A DNA stretch of 64,000 nucleotides from DATLGB01 sp963726825 (GTDB taxonomy: Bacteria; Actinomycetota; Thermoleophilia; Solirubrobacterales; Solirubrobacteraceae): contig CAVSDT010000002.1 of assembly GCA_963726825.1 (NCBI GenBank), positions 1 through 64,000 on the forward strand, written 5' to 3'. Of this stretch, positions 1 through 10,918 are shown piece by piece (the stretch's first letter is position 1; every line of letters starts with the position of its first letter). The position numbers and the translations under genes were made by a program. The notes under the pieces were generated by a model. It had not been told where the DNA came from and made no database searches. It was given only the letters and a program-made list of their open reading frames with translations.

Positions 1-3366
<3,366 letters not shown>

Positions 3367-3380
3367 GTCGTCCGGGGCGT

Positions 3381-3398
3381 CCCGGCCTTCGGGCCGGG
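3381..3398 (+). terminator. Hairpin after rpoC with UUCG loop
   Basis: A perfect 7-bp stem (CCCGGCC/GGCCGGG) is closed by a TTCG tetraloop and begins 15 nt after the rpoC stop. There is no T-run directly after it. It probably acts with the next hairpin, or protects the 3' end of the mRNA. Confidence 0.6.
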
Positions 3399-3420
3399 GC
3401 GGTCCGTAGCAGACGTGGGA

Positions 3421-3450
3421 CGGGCGCCGCGAGGCGCCCGTTCGTCGTTC
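3421..3450 (+). terminator. Second hairpin after rpoC, probable intrinsic terminator
   Basis: An 8-bp stem (CGGGCGCC/GGCGCCCG, 3421-3428 and 3433-3440) with a GCGA tetraloop is followed by the T-rich stretch TTCGTCGTTC. It is the better terminator of the pair and would end rpoC transcription before the unrelated downstream genes. Confidence 0.65.
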
Positions 3451-3559
3451 TGGACACGATGGGGTCTCCACCCGGGTTTGCGCCGTCAGTTTCGCGGGTC
3501 CTGGCGCGTAAGGACTCGTACCCGTTTGCTCCCTCCTGCCCGCCCACGGAGACCCGCCC

Positions 3560-3715
3560 ATGCGCTCCCAGCCCCGCCCCCGCCACACGCTGGCGCCCGC
3601 CACCCTCAGCCTCCTGCGCCCGCTGTTTCGCTACTCCACCTCCCGTGACGCCTACATCCTGCGCGGAGTCGGCAGTCGCTTCGGCCCGGTGCTGGCGGTG
3701 CGCCGCGACACCTAG
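3560..3715 (+). CDS. 51-aa basic microprotein, unknown function
   Basis: This short reading frame encodes 51 residues with 11 Arg. It begins MRSQPRPRHTLAP and has a central patterned segment containing LLRPLFRYSTSRDAYILRGV. An ACGGAG Shine-Dalgarno-like sequence (3546-3551) sits 8 nt before the ATG. The mix of aromatic, arginine and hydrophobic residues looks like a folded or membrane-associated small protein rather than random GC-rich translation. I have an unverified impression that similar small proteins occur in related actinobacteria. It lies in the gap between the rpoC terminators and the next gene. No function can be assigned. It could be spurious, but the Shine-Dalgarno signal and residue pattern argue for it. 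Confidence 0.55.
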   Translation: MRSQPRPRHTLAPATLSLLRPLFRYSTSRDAYILRGVGSRFGPVLAVRRDT

Positions 3716-3732
3716 GCCCTAGCGTCCGCGCC

Positions 3733-4200
3733 GTGGGGTCCCTCACGGTGCTCATCGGCCCGCCCGGGTGCGGCAAGTCCACCTGGGCGCGTGCGCACGG
3801 GTGCGGGACCGTGCTCAGCTCCGACGCCGTCCGGGCGGAGCTGTTCGGCGACGTGCAGGCGCACGTGGGCGACGCCGAGACGGCCGCGGAGCTCGATCGG
3901 CGCGTCCTCGCCGCCGTCGCCGCCAACGCCGACGTCGTCGTCGAGAACGGGGACAACCCCCGCCGCGACGGCTATCTGGAGGCGGCTCGCGCCGCCGAGG
4001 TGCCGGCGCACGCGGTCGTGTTCGACAACGGCGACGAGGCCCGCCGGCGCAACGCGGGGCGCGAGCACGGCTCCGCGGACCCGCCGATGCCACCGGCGGA
4101 GTTCGAGCGGGCCCTCGCCGCGGCGCGGTCGGCGTCGGTGGCCGTCGCGCACGAGGCGTGGGACACCGTGCAGTGGCTGCGCTCCTACCGGCTCCCCTGA
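3733..4200 (+). CDS. P-loop AAA-type kinase (polynucleotide kinase/zeta-toxin-like)
   Basis: This 155-aa protein is a single P-loop kinase domain. The Walker A motif GPPGCGKST is at residues 9-17. A Walker B-like strand DVVVENGDN follows, where Glu rather than Asp occupies the key place, and there is an arginine-rich lid (EARRRNAGREHGS). This pattern is typical of small kinases related to the 5'-polynucleotide kinase and zeta-toxin groups; the substrate cannot be read from sequence. A TAGCGT hexamer (3720-3725) lies 7 nt before the GTG, with no Shine-Dalgarno sequence, so the mRNA may be leaderless. The 3' end overlaps the convergent HAD gene by 16 nt. No antitoxin-like partner is adjacent, so a toxin role is not favoured. 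Confidence 0.8.
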   Translation: MGSLTVLIGPPGCGKSTWARAHGCGTVLSSDAVRAELFGDVQAHVGDAETAAELDRRVLAAVAANADVVVENGDNPRRDGYLEAARAAEVPAHAVVFDNGDEARRRNAGREHGSADPPMPPAEFERALAAARSASVAVAHEAWDTVQWLRSYRLP

Positions 4201-4697
4201 GTCGCCGCCCAGGCCAGCAGCTGGTCGGCGTCGGCGCTCGTCAGGCCGACCGCCGGGTCCGTCGGCACGAGCAGCGTCGGGCCGGGGCGTGCCGCCGCCC
4301 AGGCCTCGCACGCGGGATCCAGGACGTCGTCGATCCAGGCCAGCGGGCGATCACCTGACGCGAACGTGTCGATCGCGTCAAGCTTCCAGTGGCCTGCAAC
4401 AGATGTCCCGGCGATCGTCCGGGTGGGGGTCCGCAAGGGGACGTACGGCCAGGTCCGCGGCAGGCCCAGCAGGTGGGGGAGGTGCTCCGGGGCCCGGTCC
4501 TCCCAGCCGGTGCACCAGGCCGGCTCGAACGCCGAAGCCGCCCTGAGCAGGTGTTTCGCGGCGTCGAGCGACAGGAGGTGCGGCAGGCCGTCGATCAGGA
4601 CGCGCCGCCCGGGCGGGGGGTCCTCGTGGCGGAAGCCGAAGAGCGAGAGCACGCCGTCGACGTCGATGAGCAGCAGCGGACGTCTCGACACGGACAC
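4185..4697 (-). CDS. HAD-like hydrolase
   Basis: This 170-aa protein has the HAD motif I signature LLLIDVDGVLSLFG near residue 10, whose first Asp is the usual nucleophile and whose second is the general acid. A later acidic motif, AWIDDVLDP, matches the motif IV position where Asp residues hold Mg. There is almost no cap domain between motifs, so it is a minimal HAD fold, probably a phosphatase acting on a large or open substrate. Its tail overlaps the convergent kinase gene. The pairing of a small kinase with a phosphatase recalls polynucleotide kinase/phosphatase repair enzymes, but that link is only suggestive. A start 6 nt downstream is also possible. Confidence 0.8.
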   Translation of the reverse strand: MSVSRRPLLLIDVDGVLSLFGFRHEDPPPGRRVLIDGLPHLLSLDAAKHLLRAASAFEPAWCTGWEDRAPEHLPHLLGLPRTWPYVPLRTPTRTIAGTSVAGHWKLDAIDTFASGDRPLAWIDDVLDPACEAWAAARPGPTLLVPTDPAVGLTSADADQLLAWAATQGSR

Positions 4698-4900
4698 AGG
4701 ATCGCCGAATCTGCAAGGACCCGGTCCCCAAGAGCGTTCTCAAGTGCATAACCTCGGTGGCCGATGAGGTTGTGGCCCCGGGCAGTCGCCGGAGCCATGA
4801 GAAACCGCCAGCGGCCGGCTCGTCCGATCGCGGCGGCTCGTCGCCGTGCCTTCGACGTTCCCAGCCCCATCTCACAAACGCTCGCCATCCTCCGCTCCAC
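4698..4900. other. 203-bp divergent spacer with likely promoter and 5' UTR
   Basis: This separates the HAD gene (minus) from the DMT transporter (plus). A TAACCT -10-like hexamer is at 4749-4754, and a 6-bp hairpin (AACCTC/GAGGTT, 4750-4771) begins within it. If that -10 is used, the transporter message would carry about 140 nt of untranslated leader. I could not match the leader to a riboswitch class by eye. Confidence 0.3.
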
Positions 4901-5767
4901 GTGACCTTCTACATCGGCATCCTCCTCGCGGTCGCTTGCGCCGTCGCCACCCAGCTGGGCTTCCTCTACAAGCACAAGGGCGCGTCCTCGGTCGCGAAGG
5001 TCGACATCGCCCACCCGGTGCGCACGGTGCGGACGCTGTTCGGCTGCAAGTGGTTCGCGATCGGGATGGGCGTCGCGCTGTCGGCCTGGATCCTCCACGT
5101 CGCCGCGATGGCGATGGCCCCGCTGTCGGTCGTGCAGGCGGTGCTCTCCACGGGCGTCGTGATGCTCGCCGTCCTCGCCGAGCGGGTCTTCGGCTTCAAG
5201 GTCGGCCGCCGCCAATGGGCGGGCGTGGCGCTGACCGCCGCGGGCCTGGTGATGCTCGTGATCACGCTGCCGCAGGCGCCCGGCTCGCACTCGCACTTCT
5301 CCCTGCCGGCGATGATCGCCTTCGAGGCGGGCCTGCTGGCCGTCGGCATGGCGCTGATCTCCGGCAAGCACCGGATCGCGCACGAGCGCAACCACGGCGT
5401 CGTCCTCGGCGCCGCCGCCGGTCTGCTGTTCGGCGTCTCGGACATCTCGATCAAGGCGCTGACGGGGATGCACGGCCTCGAGGCGATCGTGCTCTCGCCG
5501 TGGTTCGCCGTCACGGTGACGGCGTCCGTGATCGCCTTCTACGCGTCCGCCCGCGGCCTGCAGGACGGCGAGGCCGTCCCGGTGATCGCCGCGACCTCGA
5601 CCGCGGCGAACGTCTCCACCATCGCCGGCGGCATCCTCGTCTTCGGCGACCCGATGCCCGGTGACGCCCTCGGCGTCGTCGTGCAGGCGCTGGCGTTCAT
5701 CCTCGTGATCGTCGCCGCGATGCTCGTCCCCGCGCCCGTCCGGGCCGCGGACGCCGCCGCGGCCTAG
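4901..5767 (+). CDS. DMT/EamA-family membrane transporter
   Basis: This 288-aa integral membrane protein belongs to the drug/metabolite transporter group. Around nine or ten hydrophobic helices are visible, for example IGILLAVACAVATQLGFLY at the N terminus and ALAFILVIVAAMLVPAPV at the C terminus. The family usually has 10 helices as an internal repeat. The substrate is unknown. I start it at GTG 4901 because the open frame upstream to 4757 encodes a polar, low-complexity stretch unlike a membrane protein. The start has no clear Shine-Dalgarno sequence. The stop overlaps the convergent radical SAM gene by 4 nt. Confidence 0.85.
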   Translation: MTFYIGILLAVACAVATQLGFLYKHKGASSVAKVDIAHPVRTVRTLFGCKWFAIGMGVALSAWILHVAAMAMAPLSVVQAVLSTGVVMLAVLAERVFGFKVGRRQWAGVALTAAGLVMLVITLPQAPGSHSHFSLPAMIAFEAGLLAVGMALISGKHRIAHERNHGVVLGAAAGLLFGVSDISIKALTGMHGLEAIVLSPWFAVTVTASVIAFYASARGLQDGEAVPVIAATSTAANVSTIAGGILVFGDPMPGDALGVVVQALAFILVIVAAMLVPAPVRAADAAAA

Positions 5768-6858
5768 GTCCAGTACAGCATCCGCGCGCCGGGCAGGCGC
5801 TCGGCGAGCTGGTCGTCGAACCAGCCGCGCAGCTCGCGCATGACCGCGAGGGGGTAGACGTGCTTGCGGCCGCCGAACTTCGTCCGCTTCAGCGCGCGCA
5901 CGTCGTCGTCCATCTCGAGCGAGGACGCCGGGTACCAGCCGTTGAGGATCCCGCGCGAGGTCTCCGTGTAGCGGTGGGTGATGCACTCGACGGTGAGGTC
6001 GGCGTCGACCCCTGCGAGCGCGGCGGCGACCCCGTCGAGCAGCTCGCCGTAGCCGGCCCGCCAGTCCTCCAGCGGCATGATCGGCGCGATCGTCAGACCG
6101 ACGGGGTACCCGGCGAGGGCCATGCGGCGCAGGGCGGCCAGGCGGGCGCGCAGCGGGGCGGTCCCGCCCTCGTAGCGTTTGATGACGAGCGGGGCGTTGA
6201 CGGAGAAGCGCACGCGGGTGCGGCCGCGGTGGTCCAGGCGCTCGAGCGCCTCGGTCGCGTCGAACTTCGTGGTGAAGCGCAGCTGCACGTCGTCGCGGGT
6301 GGCGAAGTGCTCGATCGTGCGCGCGAGCGAGCCGGTGAGATGCTCGATCCCGAGCGGGTCCGTGTAGCAGGAGGCCTCGAAGGTCGTGCCCTCGTCGGCG
6401 CGGTGCGCGGAGGCGGACGTGACGGTCCCCTGCCCCTCGTAGGCGGGCAGCGCGGCGAGGATCTCCTCGAGGTTGGCGAACGCGCGGGTCACGGGCGGGC
6501 CGGGGAGCGAGCCCGCGAGGTAGCAGTACTGGCAGTGGGCGGGGCAGCCGCGGGCGAGGTGGAACTGCCAGTCGGCGCTCGGCGGGATCGGCTGCGGCTT
6601 GCGGCCGCTCGGCGGGGCGTTGACGACGGCAAGGGTGCCCTTGGCCCGCCGGTAGGCCTCGCGCTCGTCACCGTCGCGCAGCCCGGTGAGCCGGTCGCCC
6701 GCCAGGCGCGTGACCGGGACGCCGAGGGCCTCGCAACGGGCGGCGATGGCGTGGCCGTGCTCGTGCTCGAGCGCCGAGCGGGTGACGAGGACCTGCTTGG
6801 GCCGCCAGAGCTTGGCGGCGGGGACCTCGCGGGCGGGGGCGGCGGTGGCGGCCATCAC
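5764..6858 (-). CDS. Radical SAM protein, spore-photoproduct-lyase-like
   Basis: This 364-aa protein has the radical SAM [4Fe-4S] motif CPAHCQYC, with Cys105, Cys109 and Cys112 in CX3CX2C spacing. The overall pattern matches the spore photoproduct lyase (SplB) family: an N-terminal strand WRPKQVLVTRSALEHEHG, QFHLARGCPAHC, then ASCYTDPLGIEHLTGSL and a C-terminal GRKHVYP segment. SPL reverses a UV-induced thymine dimer in spore DNA. No sporulation genes are in the window, and SPL-like proteins in non-sporulating actinobacteria have no firmly known substrate. A DNA-repair or base-modifying role is an inference. It converges with the DMT gene (4-nt overlap). Confidence 0.85.
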   Translation of the reverse strand: MMAATAAPAREVPAAKLWRPKQVLVTRSALEHEHGHAIAARCEALGVPVTRLAGDRLTGLRDGDEREAYRRAKGTLAVVNAPPSGRKPQPIPPSADWQFHLARGCPAHCQYCYLAGSLPGPPVTRAFANLEEILAALPAYEGQGTVTSASAHRADEGTTFEASCYTDPLGIEHLTGSLARTIEHFATRDDVQLRFTTKFDATEALERLDHRGRTRVRFSVNAPLVIKRYEGGTAPLRARLAALRRMALAGYPVGLTIAPIMPLEDWRAGYGELLDGVAAALAGVDADLTVECITHRYTETSRGILNGWYPASSLEMDDDVRALKRTKFGGRKHVYPLAVMRELRGWFDDQLAERLPGARMLYWT

Positions 6859-6915
6859 CGGGAGTACGGGCGCCGGGCTCCCAGCGCCGACTCCGTGTGG
6901 GTCCGCGCGCCGGCG

Positions 6916-7702
6916 TCAGGCCTCGCTGACGGCGGCGGCGATCACCGCGGCCGTCGCGGCCGGGTCGTCCCACCCCGGGAGGTGCCCCACGTCCGGCATC
7001 GAGACGTGGGTCGCACCCGGCAGCCGTGCCCGCGCCCGGGCCGACTGCGGGCCCGCGAGCAGGAGCAGGTCGTGCTCGCCCCAGGCGATCGTCAGCGGGC
7101 ACGGCAGCGCGCCGGGACGGTCAGGCGCGCGCCAGCGGAACGCGTGGCGGCGGGTCGCGTGCGTGCCGGTCGCGCGGACGAGATCCGCGAAGCCCTCGCG
7201 CGTGCGCGCGCGCGGGAAGCCGCTCCCCGTGCCAGGCGAACGGGAGGACCGCGGCGCGGCGCAGGACGCCCGGAAGCGGCGGGACCGTGCGCTGCAGCAA
7301 CGGCGCGGTCGCGTCGACGAGCGCGATGGTGGCGTGCAGATGCAGGCGCTCGAGGCCCGTCCCGGTGAAGCCGATGGGCGAGAGCGCGCAGGCCACCCGC
7401 ACCTGGCCGGTCAGCGCGAGGTGCACCGCGACGCCGCCCCCGAGCGAGTTGCCGGCCACCGACCACTCGTCGAAGCCGAGCTCGTCGCGCATCAGCGCCG
7501 CACAGGCGTCGGCCAGTGCCGGCAGGGTGGGAGGGCCGGCGAGCGGGGGCGAGGCGCCGAAGCCCGGGAGGTCGACGGTCACCACCGTGAAGCGGTCCTG
7601 GAGGCGGGGCACGACCGCGGTCCAGGCGGCGGCCGACATGCCGATCCCGTGCACGAGCAGCAGCGGCGGCCCGTCCCCCTCGCGTTCGTGGTGCAGCGCC
7701 AC
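6916..7702 (-). pseudogene. Alpha/beta hydrolase interrupted by a frameshift
   Basis: Reading from GTG 7702, the frame encodes a typical alpha/beta hydrolase: VHGIGMSAAAW (oxyanion region), GNSLGGG (nucleophile elbow) and a cap domain. The frame then slips inside an alternating CG run at 7197-7214. The remainder continues in another frame to the TGA at 6916-6918, with the expected WGEHD acid motif and DVGHLPGW histidine motif. All catalytic residues are present across the break. The total length of 787 nt is one base over a multiple of three, so either one base is extra or one CG unit is missing. This could be a recent mutation, slippage variation or a sequencing error. If intact, it would be an esterase or hydrolase of about 262 aa. 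Confidence 0.75.
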
Positions 7703-7725
7703 GGGAGCAAACCTACCCCGCGCCC

Positions 7726-7754
7726 TTGAGGCCGGGGGCCTGCTCCGGTACGTT
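7726..7754 (+). promoter_or_regulatory. Sigma-70-type promoter for the aminotransferase gene
   Basis: TTGAGG (7726-7731) and TACGTT (7749-7754) are separated by exactly 17 nt. The start codon is about 50 nt downstream with a strong AGGAGG before it. This is the clearest housekeeping-type promoter on the plus strand in the first 15 kb. Confidence 0.6.
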
Positions 7755-7804
7755 GTCCACAACGGCCAACCGGCTTCGACAAAACGGCAAACAGGAGGAC
7801 GAGC

Positions 7805-9202
7805 ATGGCAACGGTCGGTGCTTCCCCGGCAGTCAACACGAACGAGCACGCCACGAGCTCGGAGCTGCAGGAGCTTGCTGCGAAGCACCTGTGGCTGCAC
7901 TTCACCCGCATGGGCGCCAACGCCGACCATGAGGTGCCGATCATCACCAAGGGCGAGGGGTGCTACGTCTGGGACGAGGACGGCAACAAGTACCTCGACG
8001 GCCTGTCCGCGCTGTTCTGCGTCAACGCCGGCCACGGTCGTGAGGCCTACGCGCAGGCCGCCTACGAGCAGATGTGCGAGCTCGAGTTCTTCACGAACTG
8101 GAGTGCCGCGCACCCGACGGCCATCCGCCTGGCCGCCAAGATCGCGTCGCTGGCCCCCGGCGATCTCAACAAGGTCTTCTTCACCTCCGGTGGCTCGGAG
8201 GCCGTCGACTCGTCACTGAAGCTCGTCCGCCAGTACCACAAGCTCCGCGGCAACGCCCAGAAGCACAAGACGATCTCCCGCATCACGGCCTACCACGGCA
8301 CGACGATGGGCGCCCTGTCGATCACGGGCATCACGTCGGCCCGCACGCCCTTTGAGCCGCTGCTGCCCGGCGGCTGCCACGTCCCGACGCCGAACCTCTA
8401 CCGCCTGCCCGAGGGGCAGTCGCCGGAGATGTACGCCGAGGCCGTCAAGGAGCGGATCGAGTTCGAGGGCCCCGAGACCGTCGCCGCCTTCTACGCCGAG
8501 CCGGTGCAGAACTCGGGCGGCTGCTTCGTCCCGCCGGAGTCCTACTTCCCGCGCATCCGCGAGATCTGCGACGAGTACGACGTCGTGATGGTCTCCGACG
8601 AGGTCATCTGCTCCTGGGGCCGTCTCGGCACCTGGTTCGGCTGCGAGCGCCTCGGCTACCAGCCCGACATCATCACGACGGCCAAGGGCCTGACGTCCTC
8701 CTACCAGCCGATGGGCGCCGTGATCGTCTCCGACAAGATCGCCGAGCCGTTCACGGCCGACAAGATGTTCTCCCACGGCATCACGTTCGGCGGGCACCCG
8801 GTGGCCGCGGCCGTCGCGCTCAAGAACATCGAGACGTTCGAGGAGGAGGACCTGCTCGGCAACGTCATGCGCAACGAGGGGCTCTTCCGCGAGAAGCTCG
8901 AGTCGCTCTATGACCTGCCGATCGTCGGCGACGTGCGCGGGATGGGCTACTTCATGGCCATCGAGCTCGTCAAGGACAAGGAGACCAAGGAGTCCTTCAC
9001 CGACGCGGAGTGCGACGACCTCCTGCGCGGCTTCCTCTCCAACGACCTGATGAAGCGCGGCCTGATCTGCCGCGCCGACGATCGCGACCAGCCCGTGGTG
9101 CAGCTCTCGCCGCCGCTGATCGCCGGTGAGGAGCAGTTCGACGAGATCATCGCGGTCCTGCGGCCCTCGCTGGAGGAGGCCGGGCGCCGCATGGGGCTCT
9201 AG
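7805..9202 (+). CDS. Class III PLP aminotransferase (omega-amino acid type)
   Basis: This 465-aa PLP enzyme has the usual class III landmarks: FFTSGGSEAVDSSLK (phosphate-binding loop), AYHGTTMGALSITG, the conserved acid in MVSDEVICSWGRLG, and the PLP lysine Lys294 in TTAKGLTSSYQPMGA. Such enzymes transfer an amino group from an omega-amine, diamine or beta-amino acid, most often to pyruvate. An AGGAGG Shine-Dalgarno sequence precedes the ATG. A PucR-type regulator follows 3 nt later, so the two are co-transcribed. Alanine dehydrogenase lies about 3 kb downstream and could recycle the alanine made with pyruvate as acceptor; this link is inferred. Putrescine, GABA or beta-alanine would all be reasonable donors. 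Confidence 0.9.
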   Translation: MATVGASPAVNTNEHATSSELQELAAKHLWLHFTRMGANADHEVPIITKGEGCYVWDEDGNKYLDGLSALFCVNAGHGREAYAQAAYEQMCELEFFTNWSAAHPTAIRLAAKIASLAPGDLNKVFFTSGGSEAVDSSLKLVRQYHKLRGNAQKHKTISRITAYHGTTMGALSITGITSARTPFEPLLPGGCHVPTPNLYRLPEGQSPEMYAEAVKERIEFEGPETVAAFYAEPVQNSGGCFVPPESYFPRIREICDEYDVVMVSDEVICSWGRLGTWFGCERLGYQPDIITTAKGLTSSYQPMGAVIVSDKIAEPFTADKMFSHGITFGGHPVAAAVALKNIETFEEEDLLGNVMRNEGLFREKLESLYDLPIVGDVRGMGYFMAIELVKDKETKESFTDAECDDLLRGFLSNDLMKRGLICRADDRDQPVVQLSPPLIAGEEQFDEIIAVLRPSLEEAGRRMGL

Positions 9203-9205
9203 CCC

Positions 9206-10738
9206 TTGCTCGTCCTCCGCGATCTGGTGGAGGACATGGGCCTGCGCGTCCTGGCGGGCGCGCAGGGCCTGGACCGGCCGGTGCGCTGGGTCCACATCTC
9301 CGAGCTCGCCGACCCGACGCCGTTCCTGACGGGCGGTGAGCTGCTGCTCACCCACGGCGCGGCCTGCGACGCCGACGGCTACGTCGGCCGGCTCGCCGGC
9401 CACGGGGTCGCGGGCGTGGGCATCGCGGTGGGGGAGGACGGCATCGCCGCGGTCGCCCCCGGCGTGCTGGCCGACGCGGAGGCGGCCGGCCTCCCTGTGA
9501 TCGAGATCCCCGACGCCGTCCCGTTCATCGCCATCACCGAGCGCGCGGCGCGGACGATCGTCAACGCGCAGGCCGACCTGCTCGCCCGCGCCAGCGACGC
9601 CCATGCGCGCCTGGAGCGCGTCGTGCTCGCCGAGGGCGGCCTCGACGGGATCACGTCCGAGCTGGCCACCCTGATCGGCACGGGCGTCGCGGTGCTCGAC
9701 GCCGCGGGCCGCACCCTGGCGGTCGCCGGCGGTGTCGCGGGCGTCTCGGAGGTCCTGCGGCTGCCCGTCGTGCGGCCGGGGGAGGGCACCCCCGAGGCGT
9801 GGCTGGAGGCCGACGGCCCGCTGAGCGACCTCGACCGCCTCGTCGTCCAGCACGCCGTGACCGTCGTCGGGCTGGAGCTCCTGCGTCGCCGCGTCGTGGC
9901 CGAGACCGAGCACCGCCTGGCGGGCGACGTGCTCGCCGCGCTGCTGGCGGGCGAGCTGGCGGGGGAGGACCTCGAGCGCCGCCTGGAGCCCTTCGGCCTC
10001 GCAGGGTCCCTGACCGCGGTCGTCGTGGAGGCCCCGTCGGAGGACGACGCCCGCGCCGTGGCGGCGGTCCTGGCCGACGCGGTCCGCCTGCACGCCCCAG
10101 GGGGCCTGGCCGCGGCGTCGGGCCGGCACGCGTGCGCGTTCCTGCGCGCGCCGCGGACCTCCCCCACGGACCTAAAGGCGCGCAACGGTGGCTCTGACGA
10201 CCACAACGCGACTGCTGATGCCCGGGGTGGGGGCGCGGGCGCGCCCGGGGACGGGGTCGCGGAGGCGGTCCGCGCGCACGTCGCGGCCGCACTCGGGCAG
10301 ACGGTCCATGCCGGTGTGAGCCGTGCGACGGCGGCGGTCGACGCCCGGCGGGCGTTCCACGAGGCGCGCTGCGCCCTGGAGGCGACGGCGGGACGCAACG
10401 GCGGCCGTCCGCTCCTGTCGACCTTCGACGACCTCGGCTCGTTCCGGCTGCTCCTGACCCTGCAGGACGGCGACGCGCTGCGCCTGTTCTGCGAGTCGAT
10501 CCTCGCGCCGATCGAGGAGGCCGACGCCGACTACGGGGGCGAGCTGCTTCCGTCCCTGGCGGCCTTCATCGAGGCCAACGGCGCGTGGGAGAAGGCAGCG
10601 CGGCGCCTGGACTGCCACCGCCACACGCTGCGCTACCGGGTCAAGCGCATCGAGGAGCTCACCGGCCGCTCGCTCGACCGCGCGCAGGACCGGACGGACT
10701 TCTGGCTCGCCCTGCGCGGGCGCGAGCTCGTCGGCTGA
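9206..10738 (+). CDS. PucR-family transcriptional regulator
   Basis: This 510-aa regulator has the PucR architecture. The N-terminal domain begins LVLRDLVEDMGLRVLAGAQG and contains the family-typical WVHISELADPTPFLTGGELL. A central GGDEF-like CdaR segment follows, and the C-terminal helix-turn-helix contains CHRHTLRYRVKRIEELTGR. PucR proteins control purine, amine or amino-acid breakdown in response to small molecules. It starts at TTG 9206, only 3 nt after the aminotransferase stop; a later start would cut into the conserved N-terminal domain. Its likely target is the aminotransferase promoter upstream, perhaps also the alanine dehydrogenase. Confidence 0.88.
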   Translation: MLVLRDLVEDMGLRVLAGAQGLDRPVRWVHISELADPTPFLTGGELLLTHGAACDADGYVGRLAGHGVAGVGIAVGEDGIAAVAPGVLADAEAAGLPVIEIPDAVPFIAITERAARTIVNAQADLLARASDAHARLERVVLAEGGLDGITSELATLIGTGVAVLDAAGRTLAVAGGVAGVSEVLRLPVVRPGEGTPEAWLEADGPLSDLDRLVVQHAVTVVGLELLRRRVVAETEHRLAGDVLAALLAGELAGEDLERRLEPFGLAGSLTAVVVEAPSEDDARAVAAVLADAVRLHAPGGLAAASGRHACAFLRAPRTSPTDLKARNGGSDDHNATADARGGGAGAPGDGVAEAVRAHVAAALGQTVHAGVSRATAAVDARRAFHEARCALEATAGRNGGRPLLSTFDDLGSFRLLLTLQDGDALRLFCESILAPIEEADADYGGELLPSLAAFIEANGAWEKAARRLDCHRHTLRYRVKRIEELTGRSLDRAQDRTDFWLALRGRELVG

Positions 10739-10804
10739 GCCGGTCCGCGTCCGACGGCGGACATCCCCCTCAAGCTCGGTGGCCGCGGGCCGAACTCCGC
10801 GGGC

Positions 10805-10906
10805 GTGGGACGTGGCCTCATACGCGGACGAGTGGTGGCGTTGCTGCTGTGCGTCGACGGGCTGATCTGGCTCGGGACGCTCATGCAGGCGATCGGCACG
10901 CACTGA
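10805..10906 (+). CDS. Possible 33-aa single-helix membrane peptide
   Basis: A GTG-started frame of 33 residues has a short basic N terminus (VGRGLIRGR) followed by one hydrophobic stretch, VVALLLCVDGLIWLGTLM. It sits between the convergent PucR and cutinase-like genes and has no clear Shine-Dalgarno sequence. A membrane peptide of this layout is plausible, but such frames also arise by chance in GC-rich DNA. Confidence 0.25.
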   Translation: MGRGLIRGRVVALLLCVDGLIWLGTLMQAIGTH

Positions 10907-10918
10907 CCGCCTCGCGCC

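Noticed and set aside
3733..4697. Toxin-antitoxin pair made by the P-loop kinase and the HAD gene
   Set aside because: The genes are convergent, not an operon, and the HAD protein is an enzyme rather than an antitoxin; the kinase is only loosely zeta-like.
4757..4900. Longer N terminus for the DMT transporter
   Set aside because: The 48 added residues are polar and low-complexity, and a promoter-like hexamer overlaps the region only 2 nt before that ATG.
8213..10129. Long open frame on the minus strand across the aminotransferase and PucR genes
   Set aside because: It is a GC-driven shadow: the plus-strand genes have clear catalytic and DNA-binding motifs, while this translation is a low-complexity Arg/Gly/Asp/Val string with no motif.
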